From NCBI GenBank assembly GCA_020747065.1, contig JAGMVK010000005.1, forward strand, positions 2,604,001 to 2,668,000: a DNA stretch of 64,000 bases, read 5' to 3'. The notes under the pieces were generated by a model. The model worked only from the letters and a program-made list of their open reading frames with translations, was not told the DNA's origin and searched no databases. The number at the start of each line of letters is the position of its first letter. Positions within the stretch are counted from its first letter, which is position 1. The stretch is from Cadophora sp. MPI-SDFR-AT-0126 (Eukaryota > Ascomycota > Leotiomycetes > Helotiales > Ploettnerulaceae). Below are positions 61,149 through 64,000 of this stretch, one piece after another. The translations under genes were made by a program, and so were the position numbers.

Positions 61149-62102
61149 ATGGCTGAAGCTCTGCATCCATGCTGTGACCCGTCTTCGCCCAGCCCTATTT
61201 GGGAGGGAAATCCAAGAGGGGAAGTCATCGACATCGACGGAATCGAGACATACATCTGTCGAGCTGTCAAGTCGACCTCAACACCGGAAGGCACCCAAGC
61301 ATCGCGATCAGACGTACAAGTCGAGCATCCGAAGAGAATTATTCTCTTTCTGACCGAAGGCCACGGGATCTACTTACCCAACGCCCAGCTTCTCGCCGAC
61401 TCATTTGCATCGCACCTCAAATGCGATGTCTTGATGCCGGATCAATTTTCCGGCCAAGCTCGACTCCCAGAGGGGATCGAGCCAAGCTTCCCACCAGTGA
61501 CCAAAGTACAATGGACTGAGGATGAGAAGGATCCAAATTACGAACTCAGAGGTCTCGCAGTCCCGCTGCAAGTCAAAGCTGAGAGTTCAGACGCATATCC
61601 ATTTCTCAAGCCGCCGTGGTGGATACGAGAAGGACCCAAAGCATTCGAAGAATGGAAGATGCGTCACGAACCACCTGTTACCGACCCACTTCTTGCACGG
61701 GTCGTCAAGTACATCCATGAGACATATGGGGAAGATGTCAAGATTGGAGGCGTTGGCTACTGTTTTGGAGGGCGATATGTCATGCGGTTGATGAGCGCTG
61801 GAATTCTGGATGTGGGTGTTGTCAATCATCCCTCATTCTTCACCATGGAGGAAGTCGCGAAGCTTGGAAAGGGAAAGAAGATTGCTATGTATGCTGCAGA
61901 GACCGACGATATCCTTCCACCAGAGAAAAGGCGACAGACCGAGGATGTCTTGACTTCGGTCGGTGCTACTTGGATGAGTACCGTGTTCAGTGGGACGGAG
62001 CATGGGTTCAGCGTTCGTGGGGATTTGAGCATCAAGGAGGTGAGACTGGCAAAGGAACGAGCTTTCAAAGGGGCTGTGGATTGGTTCAAGGATTGGTTGT
62101 AA
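61149..62102 (+). CDS. Dienelactone hydrolase family protein
   Basis: Single exon of 317 residues starting at ACCATGGCT. The family has an alpha/beta-hydrolase fold. The nucleophile elbow is GYCFGG (Cys205), followed by TDDILPPE (acid Asp at about 253/254) and GTEHGF (His285), the Cys-Asp-His triad of dienelactone hydrolases. The N-terminus starts with a Cys-rich HPCCDP stretch common in fungal members. Upstream is RIILFLTEGHGIYLPNAQLLADSFA, resembling the oxyanion-side strand. These enzymes open lactone rings made during aromatic ring cleavage, although many fungal paralogs act on other esters. It is divergent from the TauD-like dioxygenase, supporting a shared catabolic function. No intron is needed. 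Confidence 0.92.
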   Translation: MAEALHPCCDPSSPSPIWEGNPRGEVIDIDGIETYICRAVKSTSTPEGTQASRSDVQVEHPKRIILFLTEGHGIYLPNAQLLADSFASHLKCDVLMPDQFSGQARLPEGIEPSFPPVTKVQWTEDEKDPNYELRGLAVPLQVKAESSDAYPFLKPPWWIREGPKAFEEWKMRHEPPVTDPLLARVVKYIHETYGEDVKIGGVGYCFGGRYVMRLMSAGILDVGVVNHPSFFTMEEVAKLGKGKKIAMYAAETDDILPPEKRRQTEDVLTSVGATWMSTVFSGTEHGFSVRGDLSIKEVRLAKERAFKGAVDWFKDWL

Positions 62103-63283
62103 CAATGAAGGGAGAAATATATCACCGTGCGATCTATTTACGACGACAGAAATCTTTGTTGCATGTGATAAAACCAGGAAGAATTTGGAGGACGACGAAG
62201 TGTCCTAGGTCGAGAGACTGAGCACAGCCACCGGGTTTAGCAATAAGCCACTAAAAATCTAGCGCAAACCGGCCTGCGTGGCGGAGTCTTCCCCCAACTT
62301 CCCTGACAATTAGAACCCTTCGCTTCTTTCTTTCTTTCTATCCACCACGGCACTCAGATGTATTCTCTTTCCATTCGACTTCCAAGTTGACGAGTTATCA
62401 TCATTGGTATAATCAAGCATTCCTCAAAATACCCCTAGTCGATCAGCTTTACGGTTCATATCTTCAGCACCATCATATGCTAGCTTTTCCCACTAACAAA
62501 GTACGCCCTTCATGCCCATCTCTTTGGGACTCCGAAAGTCCTATTCCTTGGAAGAGTAGATAGAGATTCTGAGATCCAACCTCAGACTCAAACTTTCACG
62601 AATCGATAAGGCATCCTCGTGATGGCTCTCTATCGACCCACAGTCCCAAGCCAACCTGGGATCGGGTGGTTCTGTCTCGACTCCTGTGCTCAGCCGCATG
62701 GTTAACTACCAGCTTGGCTACCACAGGGCACTTATCCTTCTTTACTTGCGTGCTTTTCATTTTGCAGCTGCAAACCCCAAACGCTGCCTCATGCGGGGTT
62801 CCCTAAGGACAAGTGGAGCCCTCAACTGTGGTACGAATTGTACAGCCTCCTGACTAACACTCCCTAAGTCTTGTCAAGGCTGAAGCTAAATTTTGGCAGG
62901 TGTACACCATCAGGAGTCATCGGCTTCGTGCCTAGAGTGTGAGCTCAATATGAGATCGCCCTGATGTCGAGGCGGCGATCATGCTCGAAGTCGGAATTGT
63001 CCACGAGTTGTGTTCGCGGCAGTCATGGCGACCGTGTTGGCAAGTGACCAGACAAGACAACTTTCAAGATCACTAAGCCTTGAACCGAGTGGATCGATAC
63101 ATGTAAGATGATGAGCTGTTCTGAATTGTCCTCTGTGGCCGAGGCGCTTCTTATCAATGGTTGGCTTCGCAAACTTCGTTAGCCTCAAGCTGTTGGTACC
63201 CATCCCCCTAAACCAATTCTGTACAAGACCGATCCCTTGCCTACTCAGCCTTCTGTGTAACCTCATCCATAAAACCCTGTGTC
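62103..63283. other. 1.2 kb intergenic, possible regulator promoter
   Basis: No gene is recognised. The minus-strand ORF at 62979-63266 has no motif. The right end should contain the promoter of the Zn2Cys6 gene. Confidence 0.4.
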
Positions 63284-63349
63284 ATGCATCACCAGAACTC
63301 ACAAGTAATATGCGTGCCGCCGGTATTGCAACATCCAGGTACCTCCAAT

Positions 63350-64000
63350 ATGGCAACGAAACCTGAACTTACGTCCAATGGCTCACAGAAGAGGGAGGTC
63401 CGGACTCGTCAGCGAGCCTCAACTTCGTGTACGGAGTGTAGAAGACGAAAACAGAAGGTGCGTACTTGTCCATTGTCATGATGGCGTGGCTGATGACAGG
63501 GTCGTCAGTGTAATCAAGCCAAAGATAAACCGTGTAACAACTGCGCGAGAAGATACCCTCCAGTTCCTTGTACTTATGACAGTTTCAGGTTTGTACAGAG
63601 TCCCACGAGGAAGGTGACAGCCTGAATACTAAAGAGTCATAGGAGAACATCGAAGTACAAGGAGAGTATTATTGACTTAAAGGTCACCGAGGCGAAACTC
63701 GAAGAGTCGGAGTCGGATGACTCGGAACTCCTCTCTCCAATTTACGAGATAGAGAGTCCATTCGACCGAATTACTCAAAACGGCTTACCCCCAGCTCAGA
63801 CGCAAGGAGGCTACTCTCGATTCGACCCAACGGTATCTCTTGGGTTTCATGGTGTTCCTGTGGGGTCCGTCTCACCCGATGAGGACGGAATTCGGGACGA
63901 AGCCTGGTCACGTCAGGATGCTGTGGTTGTGAGGTCTGGCCAATACAAACCGGAACCGAAATCCTATAGACGTTCGGAATACGAACGCATAAGTATAGAT
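63350..64000 (+). CDS. Zn(II)2Cys6 transcription factor, N-terminal part (runs off window)
   Basis: Exons 63350-63457, 63509-63588 and 63643 onward. An in-frame ATG at 63284 is an alternative start. The zinc cluster is split by the first intron: CTECRRRKQK before it, then CNQAKDKPCNNCARRYPPVPC, an intact C-x2-C-x6-C-x7-C-x2-C-x8-C at residues 26-55. A basic stretch (KREVRTRQR) lies before the cluster and an acidic EAKLEESESDDSELLSP linker after it. The frame stays open to the last base, so the regulatory domain lies outside the window. It may regulate the adjacent dienelactone hydrolase/dioxygenase/GST group, but this is inferred from position only. Confidence 0.9.

Noticed and set aside
61587..62125. 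Minus-strand ORFs overlapping the dienelactone hydrolase
   Set aside because: Shadows of a well-supported gene on the plus strand.
1..64000. CRISPR arrays, rRNA, viral sequences and complete transposons
   Set aside because: No arrays of spaced repeats, no rRNA-like stretch, and no transposase, reverse transcriptase or long terminal repeats were recognised by eye.

Overview
The window is nuclear DNA of a filamentous ascomycete (Pezizomycotina). The evidence is short GT-AG introns (mostly 44-104 nt) with fungal branch points, several Zn(II)2Cys6 regulators, a HET-domain remnant, a fungal P-type H+-ATPase, an OPT transporter and a DUF6594-type membrane protein. A Leotiomycete (Helotiales) origin is my impression only. 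Exon coordinates come from matching splice signals, reading phase and family motifs by eye.

Layout: 0-5.5 kb holds a P-loop kinase-like gene, a large gene encoding two tandem SRR1-like modules (1250-4444, minus), and a degenerate ORF. The plasma-membrane proton pump PMA1 lies at 8346-11698 (minus), preceded by about 9 kb (11.7-21.0 kb) with no recognisable gene. A frameshifted HET fragment (about 21.0-21.8 kb) is followed by a carbohydrate block. That block has an alpha-glucoside-type MFS permease (21949-23731, minus), a divergent GH27 alpha-galactosidase (24837-26541), a Zn2Cys6 regulator (26918-28660) and a secreted GH16 glucanase (28800-29732, minus).

From 30 to 36 kb the sequence is gene-poor, with a small secreted orphan protein (32743-33520) and a Ser/Thr-rich surface protein carrying an apparent frameshift (34678-35792). 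Next come an MFS sugar porter (37243-39120, minus), a divergent ARCA-like Zn2Cys6 regulator (40053-42395), an Upc2-like regulator (43128-44655, minus), an 800-residue OPT oligopeptide transporter (46880-49433, minus), a degenerate orphan gene (50.7-51.9 kb) and a DUF6594-like membrane protein (52973-53892, minus).

At 54195-54342 (minus) there is a tRNA-Pro(UGG) gene with the usual anticodon-loop intron and a second 53-nt interruption inside the T-stem. The second interruption looks like an mRNA-type GT-AG intron, and removing it restores a perfect cloverleaf. I rate it the most unusual signal in the window.

The right end (56-64 kb) carries a membrane-anchored MOSC/mARC-like protein, a zeta-class GST (maleylacetoacetate-isomerase-like), a TauD/TfdA-type dioxygenase, a dienelactone hydrolase and the start of another Zn2Cys6 regulator. 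This combination suggests a small aromatic or xenobiotic catabolic group. Several loci (4.6-5.3, 21.7, 35.1, 40.1 and 50.8 kb) look broken by single-nucleotide shifts or stops. This may be real gene decay or residual assembly error.
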